Shown here: in pieces, positions 8,625 through 17,312 of the stretch
Position numbering within the stretch: the stretch's first letter is position 1
How the letters are laid out: each line of letters begins with the position of its first letter
From: Chloroflexota bacterium
GTDB lineage: Bacteria; Chloroflexota; Anaerolineae; Anaerolineales; Anaerolineaceae
Assembly (NCBI GenBank): GCA_012729755.1
Contig: JAAYCN010000044.1
Span: 1 to 53,507 of the forward strand
Length of the DNA: 53,507 nucleotides
Direction: 5' to 3'
Position numbers and translations under genes: made by a program
Notes under the pieces: model-generated
The model's database searches: none
Told to the model about the DNA's origin: nothing
What the model saw: the letters and a program-made list of their open reading frames with translations, nothing else

Positions 8625-11030
8625 TTATTTTGCCTCCTCAAAGAACACCACGCTCACGCCATCCCCACCGTCTTTTTCACCACCGACTTCCCAGCGCTTG
8701 ACATGGGACGATTCTTTGATCACCCGCCGGATGGCCTGGCGTAAAGCGCCGGTGCCTTTGCCGTGGATAACGCGGCCAAAGGGAATGCCTGAAAGATAAC
8801 CTTGTTCAAGGTAATCATTGATTTTGTCTAACGCGTCTTCAACGCGCATTCCTCTCAGGTCTAACTCCAGTCCTGGTGAGGCAACCGCTGGCAGCGAAAT
8901 TTTTCCCGCGGGGGCTTTTTTGACCTCAGCGGGGAGCTCGATGGAATCCATAGCGGCGCGTTTGCGCTCAACCTCATAAGAGGTGAGCCTCAAGCGGAGG
9001 ACGCCAACTTGGACTTCAATAGTTTCCCCTTCGATATCGGTGACGACCCCTTCAGTTTTGAGCTTGCGAACCAAAACTTTTTCGCCTATACGCAGAGGCG
9101 TTGCTTCCCCTTTGGGTCTGGGCGATTTGACGCGCTTTTTCCTGCGGGTTTGCTCCTGTTTCGTCTCGATTTCCTCAACGTGTTCTTCAAGGTCAACAAT
9201 TTTTTCGCGTGGCTCTTTGAGGCGAGCCATCTCGCGTCTTAAGCTGGCTAACTCGTCTTTGAGAACTTCAAGCTCATTTTGTGCCTGTTCCTGGGCTTTT
9301 TCGAGCAGGCGTTCGTGTTCAATCTCATACTGCTCGATGCGGGCGTTCAGTTTGTCGCGCGCATCTTCGGCTTCCTGACGGGCCTGATCAGCGAGCTCAA
9401 AATTTTGACGGGCGAGGTCGCGCTGCCGGTGGATTTCGTCCAAAAGATCTTCTGCGTCCAATTCTGTGGGGTCGAGCTCCTGTCGGGCTGCTTCGATGAT
9501 TTCGGCTTTCAAACCAAGCCTTTCAGCGATGGCTAAAGCGTTTGAGCGGCCCGGAAGCCCGATAATCAGGTTATAGGTTGGCCGTAAGGTCTCGAGATCA
9601 AATTCAAGACTGGCATTGATCGCGCCTCTGGTGGTATGAGCATAGGTTTTAAGCTCAGGGTAATGTGTGGCAACAATGCAGGTGACGCGGCGGCAGATTA
9701 AATCGTTTAAGACAGCCCGGGCGAGCGCGCTGCCTTCCTGAGGATCAGTGCCTGAGCCCAATTCGTCAAGCAGCACCAACGAACGGTAATCAGCGCGTTT
9801 AAGAATGCGCACCAGTTGAGTGATGTGGCCTGAAAAAGTGGACAGCGACTGTTCAATGGATTGTTCATCGCCAATATCCGCGAAGACATCGCGAAAAACT
9901 GACAGCCGTGAGCCGGAGCGAGCAGGAATCTGCAAACCCGATTGCGCCATCAGCACCATCAAACCGACCGTTTTAAGCGTGACGGTTTTGCCGCCAGTAT
10001 TGGGGCCAGTGAGCACAACCGCGAAGGTTTCCGGGTCGAGCTCAACATCGATCGGTATGGTTTTGGACTGATCGAGAAGGGGATGGCGGGCGCGAATCAG
10101 CCGAATCTGACTACCGGGATGGTGTTCGGGAGGGCGGAGATCAAAAGGCACCAGCTCAGGCTCAGACGCGCGCAGGTCTTCAGCGTAGCGCGCCTTGGCT
10201 AATGCCAGGTCCAGTTCAACCATAGCTTCACTGGTCGCGTTGAGGCTTTGGGCGTTATCGGCGACGCGCTCACTGAGGCTGCGCAATACTCTAATGATTT
10301 CATCGCGCTCAGCGAGCTCAAGCTCGCGATATTTATTGTTCCAGTCAACTACAGTGATCGGCTCAATGAAAATGGTCGCGCCAGAAGCGGACTGGTCATG
10401 TACCAATCCTTTGAGCTGTCCTTTGAATTCAGCGCGCAGGGGCAAGACATAGCGTCCTCCGCGTTGGGTGATGAGAGTCTCCTGCAGCATGCGCGAGCTG
10501 CGCGGGTCGGTCAGATAGCGCGAGAGGCGTTCCATCAGCCGTCCGTGGGTCACTTTTTGTTCTGAACGGATGCGCGTGAGGGCTTCGGATGCTGAATCGA
10601 GCACTTCGCCGTGGTCGTTGATCGTGCGGCTGATCAGGTCAACCAGCCCAAGTCCGTCACTCAGACCTTTGGCGGCGCTGAAGAGCGCTGGCGCCTCTTG
10701 CTGATGGTCAAGCAGAACCCGCCGGGCATCGCGCGAGAGGATAAGCGTATTGCGCACATTCAGCAGCTCGGCCGCTTCGAGCACAACGCCATGCAGCGCG
10801 CGATCGGTGAGCGGCCGCAGGTCAACCGCGCCGTTGAAAGAAATGTCGCCAACAAGGTTGAGCATGTGGCGCGCTTCGCGGGTCAGATTTTGCAGCATAA
10901 GCGCCTTTTCGAGGTTGCTGGTCGGGCGCAAAACGGAGGCCTGTTCAGCGGAAGCGCTGAAGCTGGCAAAAGCGGTCAGTTTTGTCAGGACTTTGTGATA
11001 TTCGAGCAATATGAGGCTCTTTGGATTCAT
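8625..11030 (-). CDS. mutS2: Endonuclease MutS2
   Basis: MutS2-family ATPase, 801 residues, normal length. The clamp/core region is followed by the ABC-type ATPase with P-loop GPNTGGKTVTLKT near residue 340 and Walker B LVLLDELGSGTDPQEGSALARA. A long coiled coil rich in Glu, Lys and Gln follows (about 520-640), and the C-terminal Smr nuclease domain has LDLRGMRVEDAL and VIHGKGTGALR. MutS2 does not do mismatch repair; members split collided ribosomes or suppress recombination. It stands alone with no mutL nearby. The minus-strand 5' side abuts the methyltransferase gene at a short gap. Confidence 0.95.
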   Translation of the reverse strand: MNPKSLILLEYHKVLTKLTAFASFSASAEQASVLRPTSNLEKALMLQNLTREARHMLNLVGDISFNGAVDLRPLTDRALHGVVLEAAELLNVRNTLILSRDARRVLLDHQQEAPALFSAAKGLSDGLGLVDLISRTINDHGEVLDSASEALTRIRSEQKVTHGRLMERLSRYLTDPRSSRMLQETLITQRGGRYVLPLRAEFKGQLKGLVHDQSASGATIFIEPITVVDWNNKYRELELAERDEIIRVLRSLSERVADNAQSLNATSEAMVELDLALAKARYAEDLRASEPELVPFDLRPPEHHPGSQIRLIRARHPLLDQSKTIPIDVELDPETFAVVLTGPNTGGKTVTLKTVGLMVLMAQSGLQIPARSGSRLSVFRDVFADIGDEQSIEQSLSTFSGHITQLVRILKRADYRSLVLLDELGSGTDPQEGSALARAVLNDLICRRVTCIVATHYPELKTYAHTTRGAINASLEFDLETLRPTYNLIIGLPGRSNALAIAERLGLKAEIIEAARQELDPTELDAEDLLDEIHRQRDLARQNFELADQARQEAEDARDKLNARIEQYEIEHERLLEKAQEQAQNELEVLKDELASLRREMARLKEPREKIVDLEEHVEEIETKQEQTRRKKRVKSPRPKGEATPLRIGEKVLVRKLKTEGVVTDIEGETIEVQVGVLRLRLTSYEVERKRAAMDSIELPAEVKKAPAGKISLPAVASPGLELDLRGMRVEDALDKINDYLEQGYLSGIPFGRVIHGKGTGALRQAIRRVIKESSHVKRWEVGGEKDGGDGVSVVFFEEAK

Positions 11031-11049
11031 AGCTGAATCTTATCACGCG

Positions 11050-11838
11050 CTAAGCGTGTGCGGGGCGTTTGGCGAGGTAAAGATCGCAGGTTTGATCGAG
11101 CCACACCCCCTTGTATGACTCAAGGGAGTCGAGGATTTCAGATTTCAGTGCTGCTTTTTGTTCGGGCGGGAGTATCAGAAAGCGCGAAGTTGTCGCTAAA
11201 AAGTTCAGAAAATCACACGGCCTGAGAAAGTGATCAGCTTTAAAAACCTCACAAGCAACGTCGACAAAGCCACGTTTGACCAGGCTGTTTTGTTTGCGCT
11301 GATATCGTTCAGGATCGTTGGGGGCTTCGGTCATTTTGAATTCATGTCGAGCAAAGATTGTCTGAAGAGCCTGATGGGATGGATCAATCGGGCGATTGAC
11401 CGAAAAGCTTGCCCAGAAAAGCGCCAGGGTGCTTTTAGGCTTGAGCAGGTGAAACGCTTTTTGATAAGCAGTCTGTTTTGGCAACCAGTGAAAAGCGCTG
11501 GCGGAATAGATCAGGTCATAACACCTGTCTTGAGCGTCGAATTCTTCAAAGCCAGATTGGCTAACCTGCAGATTGGGCAGGTGACCCAATTTCGCCCGCA
11601 GCTGATCAGCCAGACCGATGCCTGGCTCCAGCGCGTGCACATGACATCCGCGGATAAGAAAAGCTTGTGTTGCCTGTCCGGCGCCTGCGCCAATCTCAAG
11701 ACAACGCGCAGGATTCGACAGCCGGGCATAGCGGAAAATGGCTTCAAAAAGCTCAGGCGGGTAGCCAGGACGGTGACAGCGATAGCCGTCCGGGTTCGCG
11801 TCGAATGACCTGGCAAGTAATTGATTTGGTAAGCTCAT
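11050..11838 (-). CDS. Class I SAM-dependent methyltransferase
   Basis: 262 residues. The glycine-rich SAM loop is CLEIGAGAGQATQAFL near residue 41, followed by an acidic end of beta-2 (VHALEPG) and the LIYSASAFHWLP post-I segment of the type 11/25 small-molecule methyltransferases. The ATG lies 4 bases after the restored stop of the frameshifted GNAT gene upstream, and that gene in turn overlaps the MFS gene, so the three were probably one operon. The substrate is unknown. Confidence 0.85.
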   Translation of the reverse strand: MSLPNQLLARSFDANPDGYRCHRPGYPPELFEAIFRYARLSNPARCLEIGAGAGQATQAFLIRGCHVHALEPGIGLADQLRAKLGHLPNLQVSQSGFEEFDAQDRCYDLIYSASAFHWLPKQTAYQKAFHLLKPKSTLALFWASFSVNRPIDPSHQALQTIFARHEFKMTEAPNDPERYQRKQNSLVKRGFVDVACEVFKADHFLRPCDFLNFLATTSRFLILPPEQKAALKSEILDSLESYKGVWLDQTCDLYLAKRPAHA

Positions 11839-11841
11839 CGG

Positions 11842-12329
11842 CTAAACCACCCTGAAAACAGTGACGTAATAATCTTCCTCAGGAAAGTCGCCCAATGACA
11901 GAAACCCTGACTCGGCATAAAACTGTTTCAGCTTGGTATTGTCGCCCAGCAGTCGAGATAGAGCGTCTTGCCAAGCGCTTTGACACGATCGATGAGGAGT
12001 TTTAGCGCTTGCTTGCCCAGATTTTGATTTTGGAAATCGGGCAGGACAGCCAGTTGACTGAGATATAAGTTGCCAGGATGAGCGGCTTCGATAGCCGGGT
12101 TGCCACTGGAAGGGCTGAGTTTGGCTGCTGCTACCACCTGTTCCTGGAAGGTGAACACGACTTGCTCCCCATTTTCGATGGCGCTTTGAACCGCCTGAAC
12201 ATCACAGGGATAACGCCACTGCGGGATGCCCTTGGTCAATAGTTTAAGCGTTGCCTGATTGAGCAGGTCAGCAATAAGGCCAGCTTCGTGAGAACGAGCT
12301 GGCCTTAAACGAATGTCCAGCGGTGTCAT
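11842..12329 (-). pseudogene. GNAT N-acetyltransferase broken by a single-base frameshift
   Basis: The open frame from ATG 12329 encodes a GNAT fold with LYLSQLAVLPDFQNQNLGKQAL (acetyl-CoA loop), then LYLDCWA, and stops at 11928 after 133 residues. In the next frame the protein continues at once with DNTKLKQFYAESGF and ends ...YYVTVF at a TAG at 11842. That segment is the missing C-terminal motif B of the family. Restoring one base near 11942-11948 (gcgacaat to a 9-base form) rejoins the two. The ATG overlaps the MFS stop (ATGA). Whether this is true decay or a sequence error cannot be told from one read of the DNA. Confidence 0.8.
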
Positions 12330-13543
12330 TCCGGCATGGCATCAGGTGAAGACTTGGCGTTGAGCCTCTGCGCCAATGAAGGCAGGAAGGGCAAGACCAA
12401 GGCTAACAATACCGCGAATGCGACGAAAGTCAGGTTAAAGCCGATGGCGTCGGCAGCCGCGCCGCCTAATCCGAGCCCAATGCCTTGTCCGACATTTGTG
12501 AAGGCCATCAGAATGGCAAACATCGAGGCGGCAATACGCGGGTCAACGAAGCGCATGCACAGCGCGAAGGTAATCGTCTGCGCCGCGCCGTAGGCGATGC
12601 CGTAGATGATCACAATGGCAATTGCCAACGGCAGCGCTAAGCCCGGCTTAATCAACAAAGCAATCGCTAACAGGGCGACCGCGACCATGCCAAGCATGGT
12701 CAGCGTGGCGCGAATGTCTTTGTCGTTGCTTTTCAGCCAGGCGCCGACGATGCTGCCTGCGACGACACCGATTCCCCACAGCGAGGTGATATAGCCTGCC
12801 TGCGAAAGCGAGATCCCCAATGCTTCCTCAAGGAAGGGATTGATAAGCTGGTTGGCGCCGACGATTACCATAAAGATAATCAGACCGACCAGTCCCACCG
12901 CAATCACAGGCCACTGCTTGAAGGCGCCAAAAGCTTTCCAGTCAAAACGTTTCTCAGCTGGGCGCTCGTTTTCTTTGAGGCCAAAGACCAAAGGCAAAGG
13001 CAACAGTGTCAACACTGCCAGAACCCAGAAAACTGAATCCCAGGAGACTTTTTCGGCCAGCAAGCCCACCGCTGAAGCGGCGACGATGGTGCCGATGGCG
13101 CGGCCACCGACCATGAAACCCTGAATATTGCCCTGCTCTGCTGGGGGTGTGGTGTCGAGGGCGAGGCCGTCGGTGCAGGTGTCATAGAGCGCCATGCCAA
13201 GCTGGAGGAGGAAAGCCAGCGCCACAAAACCCCAATAATTCGTTTTTGGGTTGATGGCAGGAACAGCCAAAAGGCAGGCAAGCTGAACAGCCAAACCGAT
13301 CAGAATGTAGGGTGCGCGATGGCCGCGCCCAAACAGGTTGACGCGATCTGAGAGCATGCCTAAGAAGATCTTAATAATGAACGGGATCAGCGCGATGGCG
13401 CCGAATACGCCCACGTCAGTCATGGTCAGTCCGCGGCTGATCAGATAAAGCGCGTTTAGCGAGGCGAAATAGCCGAGGATTGTGCCCTGGGTGAAATAGA
13501 GTGAGGCGAAAAGCAGGTTGCGGGTGAGTTTGTTAGGATACAT
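12326..13543 (-). CDS. Major facilitator superfamily transporter
   Basis: 405 residues with about 12 hydrophobic helices. The cytoplasmic loop 2-3 carries LGMLSDRVNLFGRGHR, the MFS motif A region, and helix 4-5 contains YDTCTDGLALDTTP. That segment is reminiscent of AmpG/PAT or folate-biopterin type MFS proteins that carry acidic residues there. First gene of a minus-strand set with GNAT and methyltransferase. Substrate not predictable; a sugar, peptidoglycan fragment or drug are all possible. Confidence 0.82.
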   Translation of the reverse strand: MYPNKLTRNLLFASLYFTQGTILGYFASLNALYLISRGLTMTDVGVFGAIALIPFIIKIFLGMLSDRVNLFGRGHRAPYILIGLAVQLACLLAVPAINPKTNYWGFVALAFLLQLGMALYDTCTDGLALDTTPPAEQGNIQGFMVGGRAIGTIVAASAVGLLAEKVSWDSVFWVLAVLTLLPLPLVFGLKENERPAEKRFDWKAFGAFKQWPVIAVGLVGLIIFMVIVGANQLINPFLEEALGISLSQAGYITSLWGIGVVAGSIVGAWLKSNDKDIRATLTMLGMVAVALLAIALLIKPGLALPLAIAIVIIYGIAYGAAQTITFALCMRFVDPRIAASMFAILMAFTNVGQGIGLGLGGAAADAIGFNLTFVAFAVLLALVLPFLPSLAQRLNAKSSPDAMPE

Positions 13544-13771
13544 GGCTTCTCCGATGGGTGAGGTGAGCTTTTCTAAAGTATACCTGAGGAGCGTGGAGAA
13601 TAGGATGGATTTTCTGTAGGTTTATCGCTGTTTTGCCCTGAAACGCAAGAGGGCGGCATGCGCTTGTGGTTGATAGAATCTTTCTATTGAGCGAACAATC
13701 AGGCAAACAAGCGGAACTAACCGTCGCAAAGACTTTACCGCGAAAGCCGCAGGTAACGGTAAAATTAGACT

Positions 13772-15019
13772 ATGATTATTATCCATAACACTTCCCAGGT
13801 TATTCCTCTCACTGCCAATCCTCAGCGTGGTTCAGCGCTCGGCACGCTCAATGCCATTGAGCATGGCGCGGTCGCGATAGAAGACGGCAAAATCATTGAA
13901 GTTGGCGCAGCCGCTGTTTTGTTAGAGCGTTATCCGCAGGCCGAAAAGCTGGATGCGCAGGGTGGTGCGGTTCTGCCCGGCTTTGTCGACCCTCACACTC
14001 ATTTAGTCTGGGCAGGCAACCGCGCGGCTGAGTTTGAAATGCGCCTGCAGGGCAAGACTTATATGGAAATCATGGCCGCGGGCGGAGGCATTGCCTCGAC
14101 TGTTTCCGAAACTCGCCGCGTCAGTCTGGATGAACTGATCGCGCAGTCTCACCAACGCGCTTTGGCGGCTTTTGGGCATGGTTCCACTACCATCGAAGCG
14201 AAAACTGGCTATGGGCTTGATCTTGACACTGAATTTAAGCAGCTTGAGGCCATCTTCGAAATGAACAGGCTGGGGCCATATGAACTGGTGCCGACCTATA
14301 TGGGCGCGCACGCCATCCCAACGGAATTTAAAGGCGACACAGCTGGATTTGTTGATTTTCTAGTTGAAACCGCTTTGCCTGAAGTGAAGAACTGGTGGCT
14401 GGTGAAGGCCGAGGGTCAAGCCCTGCCTTTTGTCGATGTGTTCTGTGAGCAGGGCGTGTTTGACATCGATCAGACACGGCGCATTCTTTGTGAGGCGCGC
14501 GAGCTGGGTTTTGCGCTTAAATTGCACGCGGATGAATTCGTCAACCTTGGCGGCGCGGCGCTTGCCGCCGAACTCGGAGCGACCTCCGCGGATCATCTGG
14601 TTAAGACCAGCCTGGACGACATTCGCGCCATGGCTGACAGTGAAACAGTGGCGGTTTCGCTGCCCGGCACACCCTTCAGCCTGGCTCAGTCTGAATATAC
14701 CCCCGCCAAACAAATTATTGCCGCGGATGGCTATCTGGCGCTGGCAACTGACCTGAACCCGGGCACGACCTGGAACGAGTCGATGCAAATGATTCAAGCG
14801 CTTGCCTGCCGTTATATGAAGCTGACTCCCGCTCAGGCTTTGTCAGCTGCGACGATAAACTCCGCGAAAGCTGTTAGTCGAGAGGCTCAAATTGGCTCAT
14901 TGACTTCTGGTAAACAAGCAGACCTGTTGATTCTTTCCACTCCGGATTACCGGGATCTGTCCTATCGCTATGGCGCTAACCTGGTCAGAACGGTGATTAA
15001 GCGCGGTCAGGTCTGGTAA
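13772..15019 (+). CDS. hutI: Imidazolonepropionase
   Basis: Amidohydrolase of histidine degradation that opens imidazolone-5-propanoate to formiminoglutamate; 415 residues. The metal site starts with GFVDPHTHLVWAG, then GGGIASTV and the KTGYGLD segment. LHADEF provides a further ligand and ATDLNPGT gives the catalytic Asp, all classic HutI signatures. The rest of a hut pathway (hutH, hutU, ftcD) is not in the window, so the gene is solitary here; the closest neighbour is a short unknown gene 424 bases downstream. Confidence 0.94.
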   Translation: MIIIHNTSQVIPLTANPQRGSALGTLNAIEHGAVAIEDGKIIEVGAAAVLLERYPQAEKLDAQGGAVLPGFVDPHTHLVWAGNRAAEFEMRLQGKTYMEIMAAGGGIASTVSETRRVSLDELIAQSHQRALAAFGHGSTTIEAKTGYGLDLDTEFKQLEAIFEMNRLGPYELVPTYMGAHAIPTEFKGDTAGFVDFLVETALPEVKNWWLVKAEGQALPFVDVFCEQGVFDIDQTRRILCEARELGFALKLHADEFVNLGGAALAAELGATSADHLVKTSLDDIRAMADSETVAVSLPGTPFSLAQSEYTPAKQIIAADGYLALATDLNPGTTWNESMQMIQALACRYMKLTPAQALSAATINSAKAVSREAQIGSLTSGKQADLLILSTPDYRDLSYRYGANLVRTVIKRGQVW

Positions 15020-15443
15020 AGCGCGAAAACTGCTGATCTTGATATGCAGTTCATATTCTGGCGCTTCATCGCTGAGATGTCATCACAATGGCGGAAGAGA
15101 GTCAAGACTTAAAAAGATTCGGCATGGTGAATTTTAAAGCGAACAGCAGGTTCATAGGGTAAATCCCCGCAGGAGCGAAATGGGGGGAGATGTTGGCTCA
15201 GTTGAACTTATCTGAACTCAACAAAAACACCCTGTAGCTCGCAGCTTCCCCCATGGGAGAAACCATGTTGAGCCCTCCCAATCCAGGGTAAGTTGAGGGT
15301 AAAATCAGTGAGTCATAATCCTGATGTGAGCCAGACAATGAGTTGAAAAAACAGGCGCTATCCTTGAATCAGCGCCGAGTTCTCGCCATACAGCCGCGTT
15401 GGCTCAGAGTCAGCTATAATTCAGAAAAACAGAGAGGGCTGAA
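15020..15443. other. Intergenic region after hutI
   Basis: No gene is seen in these 424 bases. They contain a diverged minus-strand copy of the dispersed repeat (15215-15275), and a TATAAT at 15415-15420 before the next gene without a convincing -35 box. Confidence 0.5.
15215..15275 (-). repeat. Dispersed intergenic repeat, diverged copy F
   Basis: Read on the minus strand it gives the palindromic head tttctcccatgggggaag, then CTGCGAGCT, and AGGGTGTTTTTGTTGA. That matches the order of blocks in copies A, C and D, with several substitutions and a short deletion. Confidence 0.5.
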
Positions 15444-15761
15444 ATGAACCTGATTACTCTATTGTTTGGTGAACCCGCGATTCGGACATTGGATTCGATG
15501 CGCAAAGCAGAGGTGAAAAGCCTGATTGAGAAGCTCGTACGCATTGGCCAGACAGATGATTTCCTTTCATTGGCGCCTGGCGGCCCGTTTAATATGCAGA
15601 TGCACCATCGTGAAGCCCGTGAAATTGGTCAGCGTGTCAATGAGATTGGCGGGCTGCCGCTGATGGAAGCGGTGCGTAATACAATCAAGCGCAGGCTAAA
15701 AGCTGTCATGGCCGAACATCTTGACCATGCCTGGAAGGGAATTGGCGACTGGAAGCCCTGA
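15444..15761 (+). CDS. Small conserved-looking protein of unknown function
   Basis: 105 residues, no family recognised. Mostly helical and amphipathic with no membrane segment: an N-terminal LITLLFGEPAIRTLD, a basic helix, then NMQMHHREAREIGQRVNEIGG and a C-terminus with EHLDHAWKGIGDW. The two His-rich acidic patches (HHREAREIG and EHLDH) might bind a metal, but that is a guess. A modest Shine-Dalgarno (GAGAGGG) precedes the ATG. Codon use matches its neighbours, so I take it as a real gene. Confidence 0.65.
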   Translation: MNLITLLFGEPAIRTLDSMRKAEVKSLIEKLVRIGQTDDFLSLAPGGPFNMQMHHREAREIGQRVNEIGGLPLMEAVRNTIKRRLKAVMAEHLDHAWKGIGDWKP

Positions 15762-15786
15762 CGTTAGCGCCCGCAAACCCCGATGA

Positions 15787-15792
15787 TATAAT
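15787..15792 (+). promoter_or_regulatory. Extended -10 promoter of the RidA gene
   Basis: TATAAT preceded by TGA (extended -10 form) 34 bases before the ATG at 15826. The -35 region (TTAGCG, 15764-15769) is weak. Confidence 0.5.
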
Positions 15793-15825
15793 GAAAACAA
15801 CCATTCTCAATAACGAGGTGCATTA

Positions 15826-16281
15826 ATGAGCTGTTGCTGTGCAAAAAGAAAACTAATCACGAGTGATAAAACGCCACAGGCGATCGGACCCTATTCGATT
15901 GGTGTCTCAGTCGGACATCTGGTTTATACCTCAGGCCAACTCGGCATTGATGTGGCCACAGGCAATTTGGTCGAGGGTGGCATTGAGGCGCAGACCCGTC
16001 AGGCGCTCGAGCACCTCAAATCTGTGCTCGAAGCGGCCGGCACTGGGCTGGACAAGGTGATTAAAACCACAGTTTTTCTTAAGGATATCGCGGAATTTGG
16101 CGCGATGAACGCGGTCTATGCTGAATATTTCACGTCCGAACAGCCCGCGCGCTCTGCCTTCCAGGTGGCGGCTCTGCCCAAAGGAGCCGCGGTTGAGATC
16201 GAGGCGGTTGCCGTTATACCGTGCGACTGCGAAAAAGACGATCACGACTGCGACTGCGAGAAGGAAGATTGCTGTCACTAA
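15826..16281 (+). CDS. RidA/YjgF family protein with cysteine-rich termini
   Basis: 151 residues. The core (about 10-130) is a normal RidA trimer-forming fold that hydrolyses reactive enamine/imine intermediates. It has QAIGPYS at the N-terminus, TSGQLGID, KTTVFLKD, and the active-site Arg in PARSAFQVAALPKGAAVEIEAVAV. Odd features: the protein begins MSCCCAKRK and ends in a tail after residue 132 with six Cys and two His among acidic residues (CDCEK, CDCEKEDCCH). Ordinary RidA proteins have about 126 residues and lack both. The tail looks like a metal- or thiol-reactive appendage. It follows its own extended -10 promoter. Confidence 0.88.
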   Translation: MSCCCAKRKLITSDKTPQAIGPYSIGVSVGHLVYTSGQLGIDVATGNLVEGGIEAQTRQALEHLKSVLEAAGTGLDKVIKTTVFLKDIAEFGAMNAVYAEYFTSEQPARSAFQVAALPKGAAVEIEAVAVIPCDCEKDDHDCDCEKEDCCH

Positions 16282-16298
16282 GCTGACGCTATAGTTTC

Positions 16299-17312
16299 AT
16301 GCTCCCGCGCGTTTCAGTTATCGTTCCTTGCCTGAACGAGGAAAAAACCATTCAGCTGCTTCTGAATGCGCTCCTTAATCAGACCTACCCACTCAATCTG
16401 CTTGAAGTGGTTATTGCGGATGGGCTTTCGGAGGATCGCACTCGTGATGTAATCTGCGAGTTTCAAACTTCTCATCCGGAGCTGTCGATTAACGTCATCG
16501 ACAACCCCAAAAGACATATTCCAGGCGGGCTTAATCTGGCGATTCAAGCCGCCGCTGGAGAATATATTGTTAGGTTAGATGCCCATTCTATTCCCCAGCC
16601 CGATTATATCGCCCGTTGTATCGAGGCGCATCAGCAGGGATTGGCCGAGAATGTCGGCGGGGTGTGGGAAATTCGTCCGCAGAATGATACGATGATTGCC
16701 AGGGCAATCGCCTCAGCGGCGGCTCATCCGCTGGGAGTCGGAGACGCCAAATATCGCTACAGCGACAACGCTGAATATGTCGATACGGTTCCTTTCGGGT
16801 CATTCAAAAAGGCTTATCTGACTGGGATGGGGGCTTTTGATGAAAGCCTGCTGACCAATGAGGATTATGAACTGAACACCCGCATCCGGCAAAATGGCGG
16901 ACGAATCTGGCTTGACCCATTAATCCGCACGGTATACTTCGCCCGCCAAAACCTGGGAGATCTGGCCAGACAATACTGGCGCTATGGGTTCTGGAAAGCC
17001 GAAATGATCAGGCGCTATCCACGGACCCTGCGGCCTCGTCAGGCCTTGCCGCCGATTTTCGTCGCCGGTTTGGCAGCGCTGCTGCTCCTGGGTTTGGTGT
17101 TTAGACCAGCCCTGATGTTATTAGAATTATTTTCTGGTATTTACCTGATCGTGCTGCTCGCCGTTGGCATACAGATTGCAATAAAAAAGAAAGATATTTC
17201 GATGATTGTCGGTGTTCCACTGGCCATTGCCACGATGCAATTAGTCTGGGGAGCAGGTTTCATCGTGGGGATGATAACCCGACAAAATGAAAAGAAGCCG
17301 GAGAAAGCATGA
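16299..17312 (+). CDS. Family 2 glycosyltransferase, membrane-anchored
   Basis: 337 residues. GT-A fold with VIVPCLNEEKTIQLLL at the start, an EVVIADGLSEDRT nucleotide-binding loop, YIVRLDAHSIP as the DxD-like metal site, and NEDYELNTRIR near residue 190 (ED catalytic base). Two or three hydrophobic helices near 255-325 anchor it in the membrane. The arrangement resembles succinoglycan/ExoA-type transferases that extend lipid-linked sugar chains. The next gene (polyprenyl-phosphate sugar transferase) overlaps it by 4 bases, supporting a shared role in exopolysaccharide or cell-wall glycan assembly. Confidence 0.88.
   Translation: MLPRVSVIVPCLNEEKTIQLLLNALLNQTYPLNLLEVVIADGLSEDRTRDVICEFQTSHPELSINVIDNPKRHIPGGLNLAIQAAAGEYIVRLDAHSIPQPDYIARCIEAHQQGLAENVGGVWEIRPQNDTMIARAIASAAAHPLGVGDAKYRYSDNAEYVDTVPFGSFKKAYLTGMGAFDESLLTNEDYELNTRIRQNGGRIWLDPLIRTVYFARQNLGDLARQYWRYGFWKAEMIRRYPRTLRPRQALPPIFVAGLAALLLLGLVFRPALMLLELFSGIYLIVLLAVGIQIAIKKKDISMIVGVPLAIATMQLVWGAGFIVGMITRQNEKKPEKA

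Noticed and set aside
8567-8630. Inverted repeat ggatcgcc/ggcgatcc followed by TTTTATTTT as a plus-strand terminator
   Set aside because: No plus-strand gene ends here (tRNA-Leu is already terminated at 8477), and the loop is long; on the minus strand it lacks a T-run, so I did not list it.
8550-8744. Short plus-strand frame opposite the mutS2 end
   Set aside because: Antisense to the conserved Smr domain, no ribosome binding site.
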